37,731 nt of DNA, taken from Elysia marginata (taxonomy: Eukaryota > Mollusca > Gastropoda > Plakobranchidae). Numbering within the stretch: the stretch's first letter is position 1; each line of letters starts with the position of its first letter. Location: the NCBI GenBank assembly GCA_019649035.1, contig BMAT01005639.1:19853-57583 (forward strand), in the 5' to 3' direction. This document shows, piece after piece, positions 18,606 to 29,866 of the stretch. A program made the translations under genes and the position numbers. A model generated the notes under the pieces. It was given only the letters and a program-made list of their open reading frames with translations, had not been told where the DNA came from and made no database searches.

Positions 18606-20348
18606 CAAAACAAGCTATATTTCTCATTTCTAATGCGCTAACCAAATGTTAAGGTCAAAATGTGGGACCCGAAATTGATGGCTTGTATTTAAGTTTCTCT
18701 AAGGTAGGCTATTTAATTCATATCACTTCAAAAGTTGTTTTTCTTTATCTTCTAATGTTTACCACCATTATGCATTGTCAAGAATAAGAAATTGACTTAA
18801 GTTCCATGGTAAAAAAAAACTTCTTAAGAGCGGCTCAAGGTTTTATCTTTCTCTTACAACTTTCAATAGCATAAAACACCGTTATCTTGTTTCAGTAGCG
18901 ACTATCGCGTTGTATGATTTAAAAGGAAAACCGAATTATTTTTGCAATAATACTGACCCAAATCTACGTCACAACTTGGGAAACACAATCTTCTCAGCAA
19001 TCCGTGTTGCATATTGCGCATTTCTTTGTATGGCTCTATAGGAAAAATATTACGCAGCTTTAAAAAAAAACGCTCTTAGACCATTTTCGATACACAATTC
19101 CGCACATACATACATACACACATATGTAGATTTAGGTCAGAACCATTGTCTAGCAGATAAAAGTTTATCAAAGGGCGCCCATCTAAAGATTGCTTAAGTG
19201 CTAATGACTTTCTTGATATTTTCGTCTCAAATCACATACTGAATTGGATGTTATTTATTGCCTACTTCTTTAAACAGTTTTCTCGTTATTAGCCAAATAG
19301 AATAGAATAGGGATACGGATCATAAGGTAGCAAAACACAGTCGCTCATATTGTGTCGTGAATTTATCAGTTGTGCCATTTTATTTATAAAAACCTTCGTT
19401 TTTAAAATTTCAAAGATAGCAGTTTGTTTTATAGGTGTACTACTGGGCAACGATTCTAAGCGAACACAACGATGGAACAAGCAGAATACAGAATCCAGAA
19501 TGCTATTACTCATGAGATCCAGAACAAAAATTTCTTGATCGAAAAGCAGAAATAGAGTAGGCCTAATCAAAAGTTCAATTTCTAGAATAAGCAATTTTCC
19601 TAAAGTATTTTAAATTGATCACATTTCAAGTGACTTTCAAAGTTAAAAGTTCAAATGCACCAACAAAATCAATCCCAAAGGATGCATCCAGCAATGTTTG
19701 AACTATTGCCTTCTTAAGGAAGTTAAAAATAAATTGTTAAATTATAGATAATCTTCGTAAAAACTACATTTTATCTTTTGTGCACCAAAGGACGTAACTT
19801 TAAGTAATGTTATCTTTATCTTTCAGCACACTTTTCAAATCTTTCTTTTGTAAACCGATAAAGACATCAATCTGTTGATTTATCCTTGAAATGCCAACCA
19901 ATACAGTCAATTGTATCCGTATGTAACCAGAAGGAATCGATTTAGAGTCATACATTATTTAACGCGGTTTAAGCACGTTTGCTATTTTTTCCCAAAGGCA
20001 AAATTATGAATAAGATTTAAAGTTTGAAGAAACAGTTTGATTCACGCTACTATTCCATTCTTACAACTTACTAAATGTCACTTCAAGTGAAGCCTTTTCC
20101 ATAACTCTCTCGCACTTCTCTCCCTATTTGATTAAAGTAAAGGTAAAGGTAGTCCCATACTCGACATGAGCGTGGGGGAGCAAGGAGCAGTGCTGCAAAA
20201 CTGTTTACGTTTAAATAATCATATATAGAGATCAGATTTTGCGAGTCCTAGACGAGGATATTATGCTTTAGAAAATTATTCTACGAGAAAGATATATCAT
20301 AGAAATTACCCTAAAAGGCAGCTGTCTAACAATGGCTAAATTACTCAT
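18606..20348. other. Unassigned AT-rich spacer
   Basis: No convincing continuation of the RT fossil. A 101-codon minus frame at 19289-19594 has no recognisable motif. A tandem AAAGGT hexamer (20139-20150) followed by AGTCCC looks like part of a repeat head, unproven. Confidence 0.55.
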
Positions 20349-20366
20349 CCTCCCCACCCACCCCCC
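20349..20366 (-). other. Potential G-quadruplex motif
   Basis: The minus strand reads GGGGGGTGGGTGGGGAGG, four G-runs with one-base loops. Its 14-base core GGTGGGTGGGGAGG is identical to that at 12132, in opposite orientation. Confidence 0.65.
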
Positions 20367-21414
20367 AATGCCAATGTTCAGCAGCTAGGGACGTGCCACT
20401 GAATTAGCTGTTAAATTTTGATGTCTAGGAGCAGATAATGCATTGTCCCGTCCCCGCCAAGAATGGGAAGCACGAAATCTAAAGATCACTTTTGTGTATA
20501 ACTTTTTCCCATGTGAACGGCGATTTCTTTGATTTAGATTGTTATTGTTTGCTTGTCGCCGTTGCCGCTGTTAGTTGCTGTTTTTGTTGTTGCTTTTTCT
20601 TCTTCCTCATCTTCTCCTTTTTGCATTTGTGGACATTTCGTACTCTTGTCATGTCTATATGAAAGAGTACATGTTTTTGTATGAAATAACATCCATTTCT
20701 ATCTGTAAAATATGTAACATTCATAGTTACGGTTGCAGTGCTTTCTGTTTTGTATAAGTCATTCATTGCTTTAAGTTATGAGCTTTTAAACAAACTTTTT
20801 TTTTGCCACTGCACTGAAACGACCCAACATTTTAGAAGACATTTGTTTAATGGTTCGCGGAAATGAGCATAATTTCAAACATAATCATGAAATTCTTTTA
20901 TCTAAAAGCTGTTAACAGATTTTACAATTGATTCTTTTCCCTTGGAACTGGTTTTTGAAACATGAACTTTACACACGAGTATATCGTTGTGAAATGAGAC
21001 CTGCAGAATCATAACATTAACACCAAAAGCAGGTCCACTCAATGACGGCTGCTGCTTCCGATCAGGCATAGTTTGCCAAGTCAACAATTATGTAATGTAT
21101 GATTGCAGATATTCAATCACACCATACCATGTGGTGTAGTCAGAATAGGAATATCATACCCCAATATAAAATACCACCCAACCTCCGTCTTGCAGAAAGT
21201 ATGCAATAAGTGTACTCACAAAAAACCAAGATGCAAAAAATTGAAGAAAGATTACTTAAACACTAGATTCAAAACAAGCCTAAAACGAAATGACGCAACA
21301 TACTGAGTGTGTTAGGGCAATACACGTATAGCAAAGAGAAATGTAAAAGACCTATAAAATAGCTCCTTTTTACTCGAAATAAGAATGTAATAGAGCTATT
21401 ACAGACAAGATGTA
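20367..21414. other. Unassigned spacer
   Basis: AT-rich; short frames at 20542-20766 and 21103-21306 show only low-complexity or unremarkable peptides. Confidence 0.55.
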
Positions 21415-21566
21415 GATAGATCGATCAATAGATAAATAGATAGAGAGACAGAGAGATAAATAGATAGATAGACAGATACCTAGAATCTAGATCGATAGAT
21501 ACCTTGAATCTAGATAGATAGATACCTAAAATCTATATAGATAGAGAGATAGATAGATAAAGAGAC

Positions 21567-21665
<99 letters not shown>

Positions 21666-21690
21666 CAGACAGATAGAGAGACAAAACGAT
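21415..21690 (+). repeat. (GATA)n array with 23-bp interruption units
   Basis: Imperfect GATA/GAGA/GACA repeats lead into a pure block of about 24 GATA units (21567-21664), then decay into GACA. Within the imperfect part, a 23-bp unit of the form GATACCTAGAATCTA plus GATA spacers begins at 21475, 21498 and 21521. It is typical eukaryotic SSR. Confidence 0.95.
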
Positions 21691-23099
21691 AAGAATGCCT
21701 AAGACTTCACCTAGCCGTTTCTTTCAGATTTAAAAAGTCAAGTATTTTAAGTCTTTACTTAGAAAAATGCAATTTGTCTTTTAGATGGTTAGTTGCAATG
21801 ATCATGCAATCATCATCATCGGCAAAATGTCAACGAAAATGGCAATCGACACAGAAAATCATATTAGCCACTTTATTTTTGTGAGGCTTGTGGCAGTCGA
21901 ATGCCTTAAGACATTCTTTGATGGATCTAAAGAAACTAAGGAAACCTTTGACACAAAGTGACCCAGGGCTGAATCGAACATTATAGAAAGAAACAGCGGT
22001 GGCCACATGTGTTAACAAAGAACCCTACGTAAAAACTACATGTAGAAGAGCTGATAATGCAACTCAGAGCAGATATATCGCAAAAAGCACCTTTTCTCGG
22101 GGGAAATGTGTCTTTTGTGGGACCGCCTTCCTCTTGTTCATACAAGTGTAAGATGCAGGCTTTGTAATGCCAGTGGTGATCGAAGATACGGCTGGAACCC
22201 CTTTCATATCTATTCAAGCCAGGGGCTTCGTAAGTAAACTCTAGCACACAAGAGCTTCCCCGATATTCTTCAGATCTCTGAGAATCCATTTGTCAACATA
22301 ACCCCTTTTGTGTGATGAAGGAACTGCATCGCCACGTAATGCGATATGTTTTGTGTACCGCGTTTTATTCGCGCTATTCATTCCAATATGATGATCGATC
22401 TCCAACGTTCATTAAAGGAAATGAATTGCAAACATTTGTGAGTGTTCCTTTGTCCAATTATGTATTTGCGCGTGTGCGGTAGTTATGTTGTGCTCTTAGG
22501 CCTTTATTACGCCACGAATTAACCTATAAATGTTGCCGCCCTGAAGATGTAAGGCATTAGACATCTCATGCGACAAACATAAAGGTTTTTTACTCTTTAT
22601 GATTACTGTGTTTTTGCTTCGCTCCTTATGAAGGCAAAATTTCATCAAATAACCGAAGAAAGAAAAGATATTTTGCACTTGTGTCGAATAATTCATGTGT
22701 TTTTGACACCTTAGGTTATAAAACATGAATTATTGATAGAGAATCCGAGAGAATCTAAAACAGGTAGGGGGTATAGTTAGTAATAGACTGCGTTTGGGTG
22801 TTCCTAATGTATATTTTGTCCTTGTAGAGAGTCTGCTATGCAATAAGAAACGCTATCCAACACAATAAGCTCTCTGTTAGCCTAGGGAGAAAACTTAAAG
22901 AAAATATGATTACTAATTTATCTGAATTGTGTATGGTTCCTCCCGACAAAAAGTTGCTTAAGATAAGAAACTCAAACGCAAAAGTGTCTTAGAAAAGAAA
23001 AGTAGATTACTGAAGTTTAATTGCTTCAAACATTTTAGAAGTTCAGAGTTAGTGAGGTAGGCAAAACAAAGAAGAGTTCAAATTCAAGAAAGAACAAAA
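21691..23099. other. Unassigned spacer
   Basis: No gene recognised. The 102-codon minus frame at 21981-22289 shows no known motif, although this part is a little more GC-rich than its surroundings. Confidence 0.5.
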
Positions 23100-23107
23100 A
23101 TGACACT

Positions 23108-23118
23108 AAAGAGAGAAA

Positions 23119-23157
<39 letters not shown>

Positions 23158-23190
23158 GGAGAGAGCGAGAAAGAGAGAGGAAGAAAGAAA
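23108..23190 (+). repeat. (GA)n microsatellite
   Basis: Pure GA repeats at 23127-23154 with imperfect GA/GAAA flanks. The minus-strand frames full of L and S across it are artefacts. Confidence 0.92.
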
Positions 23191-23678
23191 GCAACAAAAA
23201 ACGTGCTTTAAATAGATCATTTAATTTGTCTTCTGAAACTTGAATGAATGAGCTAACGCATGGTACAAGCGAACCAAAAATACAGTTTAAAGTAGTTATA
23301 AGGTTTAAGCTTGAGGTTGTTTTCATTAAAGGGTTATTGCCTATGGGGATTTTTCCATCGAATCACTATTGCTAACCGGTATTCTTCCATATTCCAATAC
23401 TTTTTCAATTTTGAAAAGATTTTGTTTTGTTATGTTTTGTCTGTCTTTTTTCTTTTTCCGGCTTTTCTTACCTTTCCGAGTCTTATTTTGCCTATTTTCT
23501 GTTTTCCTTCTTATTTTCATCATTGCTCTTTTTCTTATTATTTCCTTATTTCTTTCAACATACCTGGTTACATTTTTCTCAATAAACACACAAACACACC
23601 TACACAATAAAAACTGAAAGACAAACAGTGAAAGTCCCACCGATTGTCAAAGTCTACTTACAGCCTTTCTGAGCTAGC
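23191..23678. other. Unassigned, T-rich on plus strand
   Basis: A T-rich stretch (about 23400-23560) creates overlapping low-complexity frames on both strands; none looks like a gene. Confidence 0.55.
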
Positions 23679-24028
23679 GTAACGCATATCGCCTTGCAAA
23701 ACTGCAAAGCTGCCGTTCTGACTTTGAAGAGAAAGTCATGCGCCAGCAGCGATAACTTCAATATTCACATTTTGACTGCAAAGAAAACGCCTTGCACTAA
23801 AAGCAAAACCTCGGCACTGGCGTTCTAACTACAAGGAAAACGTCTTGCGCTAGCAGTGAAACGTCGCCACTGGCGTTCTAACTACAAGGAAAACGTCTTG
23901 CACTAGCAGCGAAACCTCGGCACTGGCGTTCTGACTACGGAGGAAACGTCCTGCGGTAGCAGCGAAACCTCGATACTGGCGTTCTGATTACGGAGGAAAC
24001 GTCCTGTGCTAGCAGCGAAAACTCGGCT
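23679..24028 (+). repeat. 53-bp minisatellite, about six copies
   Basis: CTGGCGTTCT-type starts lie at 23817, 23870, 23923 and 23976, exactly 53 bp apart. More diverged copies precede them at about 23766 and 23710, with a partial one from about 23679. The unit contains AACGTCTTGC, TAGCAGCGAAACCTCGG and CTGGCGTTCT and is GC-richer than the flanks. The period is not a multiple of three and reading frames rotate, so it is not coding. Homogeneous copies at the right and decayed ones at the left suggest ongoing or recent turnover at the right end. Confidence 0.93.
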
Positions 24029-26037
24029 CTGTATTAGTCTGTTAAGGAAAAGGAATTTTCCACCAAACTTGATGCTTACTATTAGTATTACGTTTTTGAA
24101 TGTGAACGAGTGCTCCGTTCTCTCATTATCTTCACTCTGAGCGTTATCATATGATTGACTTTGTGTTCTACCATTTTTCCTCTATTTACTTAGAGGTGAG
24201 TCTTTCTTTCCTCTTTCCTTTTTCATAAATTCCCATATGCGATAGAAAGACTTAGTCATTTACAGAACTATTATGAATATTTTTTTAAATCTTGAAAAAC
24301 CCCAATTACATGTATCTCTGGACAAATAGGAATGGTGATACAAACAAGGATGTGATTTATTTCTAAAAATCCCATTAGTAATCGAATATCTTAAAATACT
24401 GAATGTACTTAACTCAACAAACAGCTTTGACTTTTTGGGGGGATCTAAATTAATGTATTGAGTTCAAGAGAAGGTGGATTTTACTTCATTACTGCACTCA
24501 AACGTCCTCAATACTTTTTAACAGCCGTGTAGTGTTGGCTAATAACGTCTGATTCCCTTTTTTTATCGATTGAATATAATAGCTGAGGAAATAAGAATGT
24601 TTCGAGAGTTCTTTATCATAAGTGCTAAGAGCAGCTTAATGCGGAATTCGAACTGAAGAATTGTACAAGTCGCTGTAGCATACAAGGAGACACGTGCCGT
24701 ATGCTGATATCCTCAGCTCCTGCTGCCTATTAGTTGCTTCTTACAAGCAGGAACGAGAGAAAGGCCAACCCTTGAGACCTTAGATTTGTAATGATTCTAG
24801 AAAGTGAATCAATTCTTGTTTTATAATACTATAACAATCTGGAAATGACTTTAAAAACATGATCTTGTAGTGGATGTCTTTTTTAACTTGTTCAATTTAG
24901 TAATAATTGTGATTTTGAAGAATGCTTTCACTCAATGTAATGCCTCGAGACTATGATCAATAAACAGGCAATAGCTATTTTTATAGTTTATTATTATTTA
25001 GTGAACCCTAATGTTATTATTTCTGCAAGTCAATAGTTAAAACATTCAAATGTTAAAAAAACTACACAAAGCGATCTGATCGATGAACTGATTCGCAAAG
25101 ACTTTTGACAAAATAGGAGAAAGTTAGACTTTAACTATCGTATACATTGTGATAAGTGTAATAGCTGCTAAAACATTTGCAATCACTTGTCTTTTAAAAT
25201 TTGTATTCAAAACATACTTGGGAACTTTCTTGATATTTCCATTCAAACAAAGGTGTGCTGGTTAGCCCAATATCTCATATGCTTGCCAACCATCTCTAAG
25301 GATTCCATGCCTCTTATGATATATGATTGCTGCGCGTCATCATCTGAGTGAAATCCCGTCGGATTAGATATTCACATAGAGAAGTTGTGATGATAACAAA
25401 ATGACGAAATCATGTCTCTCTCGTGATATCTTTCTCCGCCTTTTGTATAGATCACTCGCACGGCTGATTACAGCGATAATAAAATTACAGACCAGCCCTT
25501 CAAGATTTGACCTTTCACGACGAAGTTTGTCCCCGTCGTGTAGCAATAGGTAAACAGACTTCTATTTCTAGTTCTGCACAACTTACCACACCTAGTGCAG
25601 AAGGAAAATGTGCACCGCTTTTTCAGCGAAAGATCAAATATTAGTTTAATTGGTTATGGGGTAATTCAATCTGCATATGGTAAAAAGAATATTATAATTA
25701 ATTGTTCTCTATAAACATAAGTCCCAGATTGAGTCATGACTGGGTTTTCATCACTTTTGGTATTGTTACTGATAAATTTAATTAGTTGGCTGTTTTACTT
25801 CATATTTGCTCTGTTGATTTTCTTTGTTTCACGAATCGCACTTGTTCTAGAAAGTATATGATAATTATAATGATAAGATTTCTTTTGAAAATGCGTAATG
25901 ACCGTGGATTAAACGCTTTGTTTTAATAATATGCAAATAATTAAAGTGTACATGGATTTTTTTTTTAAATGGCACTTTCTCAAAAAGAATTTTTCAGATT
26001 AAAAGTGTGAATTACCCGCTAGGTAAACATTCCTTTT
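24029..26037. other. Unassigned AT-rich spacer
   Basis: No gene, element or repeat recognised. A B-box-like GTTCGAATTCC on the minus strand at about 24640-24652 lacks a properly spaced A-box. Confidence 0.55.
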
Positions 26038-29000
26038 TTAGACTGAAAAGCATTGAAGCTGTGCTGCGAAGAAAATACTTAATAGGCCTACCCATAGCTT
26101 GCCCTTGGCCCAATCTTTCAACTGTATCAATAGATCTGTCGCGTTATTCTCAACCTTCTTGACACCTGATGTTGACACAACTATCAGAAATAAACTCTTT
26201 ATTAGGTTTTTGGGTTTAAAGGTTCCTGCGTTTATAATGACAGTTTTACCTTCTGGGATCGACCTCAGTGTCAACATAGCGCCATAGCGTTGCATTGATC
26301 GGGGAAGTGTCTCCACTCCTTGGATACATTACCAGCAACCAACAGTCCGTTGTAGAAACACTGAAATTACCATAGCTCTGATTTCTCTCGAGTTTCCGTC
26401 TCCAGTTCATGCATGGGTAGAACTGAGTCGATTCCTGTCTCATCAGGAACTCAGCTGGCTTTTAAAACTTTAATCCCTTTAGGAGAGTTTGTTTTAGTCA
26501 AAAGCAAACTAATGGATGCTGACAAAAGATCCATTATATCCACCATATCAAATGGAAGAAGGACTTGCTATCAATACATTTTTTCATAGCTTGCTCTGCA
26601 AAGAAATTACAAATGATACAATGCTTTTAGTGCTGAGGAACTCTTTAGATCTTGTTTATCGAAATTCTAAGGAGACTTGCTAAAAACGCGTGTATTGACA
26701 TCGGTTTCACAAGGTCCATATTGAACTATTCGCTGTGATGGAAATAGAGTCGAAGTGTTTATATACACTAAATCTGTTAGTTGTACAAAAATACCTCTGC
26801 AATCTTTCAATATACACAAATTGATGCTTTGCATCCATTTGTATTTTAAATTGTGTCATATTATGTTCCTTTGTCTGATACACAAATAATTACAGTGGGG
26901 AATGAGATTGTAGCGCAAATCATCCTTCTTGTTAGTAAACTCTCTTTTGAAGTCAATTGCTTGCGGGAAAGAACGGTAATTTTGTGCTCTATTCTCATTC
27001 CCAATATTTAAAAATAACTAATGATAATGAATGTTATTCCATTATGTAAACGAACTATGACTTTCAATGCATTTCAAGTTTTGTATTTTATAACGCGCTC
27101 CTAGTTTCCCTTAATAAAGTGGGTCCTAGACAGATATATTCGCGGATAATTTCGTATCTTTGTAGTTTGACCTTATTCCTAATGACCTCTATAACGCTGA
27201 TTTTATTAATTATCACAGCAACTGTTGTGAGCCAATGTCATAATGAAGTTTGAACTTCTACCATACAATATAGGTCTAGGCTTACACAAGTTATCATCTG
27301 TAGACATTTTTAATTGAAGCTTTTATAGTCTATCAAGTAAAATTAGTCTAGATAGCCTTGGTCAACTTAAAAAAAATTAACTAAATGTCTGAGCTATCAA
27401 ATTTGCTGATGAATTTGTACAGTACCAAACACTGAGAAATAGGTAGAGAGTAATAAATTTAGTAACTCAAGCAGTTTAATTTGCCTTCCTTTCTTAGCTA
27501 TTTTAGTTAAGTTATATAATTTTATTTCCTTTCTAACTTTTCTTAAGTATATCAGTCGACAAATATACCAAACTGTGTTGGGGAAGCGCAGCTTTCATAT
27601 GTTCATGACTAGGACATTTCTAATAACCTAAATTTATGGAAAAAATACAGCTTCTCCTAATTTTATCATTTATTGCACTGTAAACTGACACAGTTACATG
27701 CCTGTGCACTTTGCATTTGTATAGGTTAATTCAGATAACATCAAAACTAAAAATACTTCCCTTTTCCTTCAGCTAAGATCAACTCTCCTCAGAGTGTTGT
27801 TATTTTAGGTATTTAGCAACGGTGCCAGCCTCAATATACATGTAAAGATTTTCAAGATGCAAAAGATGTAAATCATAAGTTCTAGAAAAAAAGTTAACAA
27901 GATGGATAAAGCCCTGGCACTTCGAAATTCTATAGTCTACCAAGATTAAAGAAAAACAAACACATGTGTATTCTTGTTAGCAATTTTCTTTTATCATCAT
28001 CCAAGCATTTGACAAAATTCAAAATGCCGGTGGTATTATTAGCTACTATTTCATTCATCTTGATACAGTTAAGACAAATAAGATTTGGTCATCAAATCTT
28101 TCAGTAAATTTACTTTCGATTTCAAGTTTCCGTTATTTAAAATAACACGGCACACCTGATATCATATAGCAGTTTTGAATTGATGCGTTTTGCTTGTTGT
28201 CATTTCTGTTACATTTTACGATGAAAATTAGTCATGTCACATTGCTCAACTTTATGAAAATATTCATTTATATTTTTTTCTAACACCGCTTGAGTGACCC
28301 AAATAAAGAGTTAACCAATCATTCTATCAACAACTTTCATAAAATACGTGCATTTTTTAACGCCAGCAAACTAGTTTATATTCGTTTCATGTCAGGGTAA
28401 AATTTGTGTAACTTCCACCAACATCACATTGTAGTTGAGAATAGTTTAATTTTGCAAAGTGCTATACATTTTTTTATTTGACGGAACAGAACAAATATAC
28501 TTTCTACTGCAACTACTTCAGTAAGCGCTATTATGGGTATTGTTGTCGATAGCGGTAAAATAACGCTAGTTTTGGTGTTGATGAACCATTTTGTCTACAG
28601 AAGAACTCATTGGAGTGACCCAGTTATCAAATGGAGTCTATTGACTGATCAATTTTGCGAGAAGTTGGACTCAAAATTAAGTGGCAAAGAGAAAATAACC
28701 GATGACTTTATATTATCAAGTTTAGAATGTTTATTTTAGAAACCGTAAGTGGTTGTGGTAGACGATTGTAGTATTCCTATCGGCTGATGAAAGTTTAACA
28801 AAAGATCGATGTCTTTTGCTGTAAGCGACCTAGATTATGTTTTATAATAGGACAAATTGGGATTAGATTTAGGTGGTACATGATTTATTGAATTTCCTAA
28901 AGGGACGAAACATATCTAAAGCTGTTCATGAATGAGGCCAAAATTCTGAATATCTTGAGTGTATCTAAAGTCTAGACTGATATCCTGGTTGTCTTACAAT

Positions 29001-29658
29001 GAAGCGCCTCATAATCATTTAGCAATAAAAGCATAGATGGAGAGGTATATGTTATATATCTCAGAGTCATTGTGATATTCAAAAAGATTAATGCCTATGT
29101 TTGGTTACGCTGTATACCAGATGGACAGATTGAGCAGCAGTCTAAGTGATACGATAGTTTCACAGTCCCGGTGTTGAGAACGTCAGAATTGGACACAAAT
29201 TTGGAGGAGAGGGAGGGCGTAGGTTTTCTTACGTATATGTTATCGGGACTGATGAAAAAAAACCCAGAATATTGCATGGTTTTAGAAATAATGCTTACTG
29301 TCTGAGGGATGAAAAAGTTCTATACACGACGCGATGATGTTAGATGAAAAATATTGTGACTAATCTAAATTCTTACAAAAAATTATCAAAGATGAAGTAA
29401 TCATCGCAAGGAACGCGGCCTGTATAAAATAAATTAATACAATTATGGGCGTTATGTTTTCCAACAATAATAATGAATTGCGAATTTATTCAGTTCGAAT
29501 GAGGTAACCATTGAGCATGTGGGAGTAGCTATGAAGTAAAAAAGCGGTTAAATGAATTATTATGTGCTAACCGGTTCAAGCACGCATTATCAACACCGCA
29601 TAAAATGGTGAGAGTCATCACTTCCATTCATTACACAGCGTGAGAATGAAGAGGCACA
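26038..29658. other. Unassigned AT-rich spacer
   Basis: Two overlapping minus-strand frames at 26038-26316 and 26246-26443 (92 and 65 codons) are locally notable but match no family I know. The plus frame 28533-28739 likewise. Otherwise AT-rich sequence without recognisable features. Confidence 0.5.
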
Positions 29659-29672
29659 ATTTGCATGCAAAT
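29659..29672. promoter_or_regulatory. Palindromic double POU octamer
   Basis: ATTTGCATGCAAAT is a perfect 14-bp palindrome holding the octamer ATGCAAAT on both strands, the classical site for POU-domain (Oct) transcription factors. It lies 31 nt before the hairpin at 29704. Binding is inferred from the motif only. Confidence 0.45.
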
Positions 29673-29703
29673 GCAAGCATAGCCCGGAGTCCCAGAAGAC
29701 ATT

Positions 29704-29784
29704 CTGCCCGTGACAATCAAAGTGCAGTATCTGCAGTAGAAATCATATATAGGGGAGATACTGCACTTTGAATGTCGAGGGCAG
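29704..29784 (+). ncRNA. Pre-miRNA-like hairpin candidate
   Basis: Arms 29704-29734 and 29754-29784 (31 nt each) pair at 27 positions, including 16 uninterrupted pairs (TCAAAGTGCAGTATCT with its complement), around a 19-nt loop. An 81-nt hairpin with a few internal mismatches and a loop of this size is what animal microRNA precursors look like. Possible mature arms would centre on 29713-29734 and 29757-29778. I do not recognise the seed as that of a known family. The reverse strand folds equally well, so the strand is a guess. A palindromic MITE remnant is the main alternative. Confidence 0.4.
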
Positions 29785-29820
29785 CATTGGATGCGAAGAA
29801 GATGCTGTGTGGGCTGGACT

Positions 29821-29866
29821 TAGCGAGGGAGAGACAGGGAGAGAGAGAGAGGGGGGGGGCGGGGGG
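29821..29866 (+). repeat. GA-repeat followed by G9CG6
   Basis: GAGGGAGAGACAGGGAGAGAG leads into nine Gs (29851-29859), C, then six Gs (29861-29866). Strongly G-rich on the plus strand and able in principle to form a quadruplex. Confidence 0.8.

Noticed and set aside
20134..20156. AAAGGT tandem hexamer with AGTCCC as a repeat-element head
   Set aside because: It recalls starts of dispersed repeats, but no boundaries, terminal repeats or second copy are visible in the window.
21415..21690. CRISPR-like array
   Set aside because: Units are contiguous GATA tetranucleotides without unique spacers; ordinary microsatellite in eukaryotic DNA.
23084..23326. 80-codon minus frame rich in L and S
   Set aside because: Direct translation of the (GA)n microsatellite complement.
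24640..24725. tRNA-like A/B boxes on the minus strand
   Set aside because: B-box-like GTTCGAATTCC is present but the nearest A-box-like word is about 66 nt away, too far for a tRNA head, and no body follows.
26038..26443. Two overlapping minus frames, possible exon with an AAG-GTAAAA donor
   Set aside because: No known domain, no convincing acceptor, and the frames are too short to exceed chance.
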